Below, piece after piece: positions 62,747 through 64,000 of a stretch of DNA of 64,000 nucleotides (its first letter is position 1; each line of letters opens with the position of its first letter). Source of the DNA: Frankiales bacterium (GTDB lineage: Bacteria; Actinomycetota; Actinomycetes; S36-B12; CAIYMF01). The stretch spans positions 1-64,000 of the forward strand of contig WGLY01000026.1 in assembly GCA_016125335.1 (NCBI GenBank), in the 5' to 3' direction. Below the pieces are notes generated by a model. The model was not told the DNA's origin and did no database searches. It saw nothing but the letters and a program-made list of their open reading frames with translations. The translations under genes and the position numbers were made by a program.

Positions 62747-64000
62747 ATGGCCCTGCGCGTGACGGCGGCGGCCGGCCGGCACGACCTGCTCTTCCTGCCG
62801 TGGGACGTGCCCCTGGAGGAGTGGCCGGAGTCGACCATCGTCGCCCTGCCCCGAGGCATCTCGCGCCACGTCGTGCGCTTCGTGCGCCTCGGCGGTGACG
62901 TCTTCGCCGTGAAGGAGACCGTCGAGCCGGTCGCGCAGCACGAGTACGACCTGCTCTTCGAGCTCGGGCGCCGCGACATCCCCTGCGTCGAGCCGGTCGG
63001 CATCGTGGCGGGGCGGACCAACCCGGACGGCGAGGACCTGCCGGCCGCGATCATCACCCGTCACCTCCAGTTCTCGCTGCCCTACCGCGCCCTGTTCTCC
63101 ACCACGCTGCGGCCCGACACCGCCAACCGCCTCATCGACGCCCTGGCGGTGCTCATGGTGCGGCTGCACCTCGTGGGCTTCGCGTGGGGCGACTGCTCGC
63201 TGTCGAACGCGCTGTTCCGGCGCGACGCCGGAGCGTTCGCGGCCTACCTCGTCGACGCCGAGACCGGCGAGATCCACGACAACCTCAGCGCGGGCCAGCG
63301 CCTGTACGACCTCGAGACGGCCGAGCTCAACCTCGGCGGCGAGATGCTCGACGTCGAGGCGTCGGGGCGGCTGCACCCGAGCATCGACCCGATCGCCATG
63401 GCGCGGCAGGTCCGCGAGCGCTACGAGTCGCTCTGGCACGAGATCTCCGCGCCGGAGACGATCGGCTACGGCGAGCGGCACCGCCTCGACGCGCGGGTGC
63501 GGCGACTCAACGACCTCGGCTTCGACGTCGCCGAGCTGTCCGTGGTGTCCGAGGAGGGCGGCACGACCGTGCGCGTGACGCCGAAGGTGGTCGACGTCGG
63601 CCACCACTCGCGCCGCCTGCTGCGCCTCACCGGGCTCGACGTGGAGGAGAACCAGGCCCGGCGGCTGCTCAACGACCTCGACACCTACCGGGTGGAGCTC
63701 GGGCTCGACGCACCCGACGAGGAGGTCGTGGCCCACCGCTGGGTGGCCGAGGTGTTCGAGCCGGTCACCGGCCTCGTGCCCGCGGAGCTGCGCGGCAAGC
63801 TCGAGCCGGCGGAGATGTTCCACGAGGTGCTCGAGCACCGCTGGTTCATGGGCGAGCGGCTGCGTCGCGACGTGTCCCTCGACGAGGCGGCGCGCGACTA
63901 CGTGGCGTCGGTGCTGAGCACCAAGCCGGACGAGCGAGCCGTGCTCGGCCAGCGCCTGGGCACGCCGAGCGACCTCACCGGGCTACGGTTCGACGAGACC
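62747..64000 (+). CDS. DUF4032 protein, kinase-like (partial)
   Basis: The first 418 codons of a gene that runs off the window. The N-terminal half looks like a small-molecule/LPS kinase fold: VRLGGDVFAVKET has the Lys of the ATP site, HLVGFAWGDCSLSNALF resembles the catalytic loop, and VDAETGEI the metal-binding Asp. The C-terminal part (from about 240) carries the conserved GEMLDVEASGRLHPSIDPIA and GLRGKLEPAEMFHEVLEHRW-type segments of DUF4032. The ATG is preceded by AGGAG, 6 nt away. Function unknown. Confidence 0.88.
   Translation, partial: MALRVTAAAGRHDLLFLPWDVPLEEWPESTIVALPRGISRHVVRFVRLGGDVFAVKETVEPVAQHEYDLLFELGRRDIPCVEPVGIVAGRTNPDGEDLPAAIITRHLQFSLPYRALFSTTLRPDTANRLIDALAVLMVRLHLVGFAWGDCSLSNALFRRDAGAFAAYLVDAETGEIHDNLSAGQRLYDLETAELNLGGEMLDVEASGRLHPSIDPIAMARQVRERYESLWHEISAPETIGYGERHRLDARVRRLNDLGFDVAELSVVSEEGGTTVRVTPKVVDVGHHSRRLLRLTGLDVEENQARRLLNDLDTYRVELGLDAPDEEVVAHRWVAEVFEPVTGLVPAELRGKLEPAEMFHEVLEHRWFMGERLRRDVSLDEAARDYVASVLSTKPDERAVLGQRLGTPSDLTGLRFDET

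Overview
The window is a very high-G+C chromosomal segment of an actinobacterium. The support for this is GTG starts, frequent 4-nt stop/start overlaps, a CIRCE-controlled stand-alone groEL, a DUF3263 protein, a DUF5709 protein, glucosyl-3-phosphoglycerate synthase next to threonine synthase, and an otsAB trehalose locus. The genus cannot be fixed from the sequence; a free-living actinomycete is the most that can be said. No rRNA, prophage, insertion sequence or CRISPR array was seen. One tRNA gene, tRNA-Thr(UGU), is present.

Layout. 0-9.4 kb holds housekeeping and stress genes: the 5' end of a probable DUF222 gene, a short-chain dehydrogenase, a membrane-anchored GH25-like protein, two acetyltransferases, a three-gene ABC-2 exporter, an alanine-rich secreted protein with a histidine-rich tail, and groEL behind a ladder of CIRCE half-sites. 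9.4-17.2 kb holds small conserved actinobacterial genes, a threonine synthase plus a ThiS/MoaD-like sulfur carrier behind a clear SAM-I (S-box) riboswitch, divergent gpgS, a LytR_C protein, DUF3263, a cupin, two DUF202 proteins and a potassium channel.

17.9-35.8 kb is the most unusual part. About 18 kb, all on the minus strand, encodes a secreted and membrane-anchored surface module contiguous with a complete phosphate transporter (pstS, pstC, pstA, pstB). It contains an LPXTG protein, a DUF916 protein (WxL-interacting type), a protein with a WxL-like C-terminus, two Ig-repeat proteins, a third protein sharing their N-terminal domain, an orphan PstS-like binding protein, a C-terminally membrane-anchored PstS, a 927-residue surface protein, and a sortase-fold protein without the catalytic His and Cys. 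The region reads as five transcription units. Upstream of each lies one or more 11-nt GTTCACC-type units like those bound by PhoP in actinobacteria. I infer a phosphate-starvation-controlled cell-surface apparatus, an actinobacterial counterpart of the WxL loci of Firmicutes.

36.3-64 kb continues with a Tat-exported DUF1800/DUF1501 pair divergent from the pst operon, a DksA-type zinc-finger protein, a MacB-like exporter with two ATPases (one with an AbrB-like tail), an NAD-dependent molybdenum formate dehydrogenase operon (fdsGBAD), a cation diffusion facilitator, an MFS exporter, an ExxE-motif membrane protein, an NlpC/P60 hydrolase, kynureninase, and a carbohydrate block: otsA, otsB, a GH13 trehalose-synthase-like enzyme, an MsiK-type sugar ABC ATPase and a DUF4032 protein running off the window.
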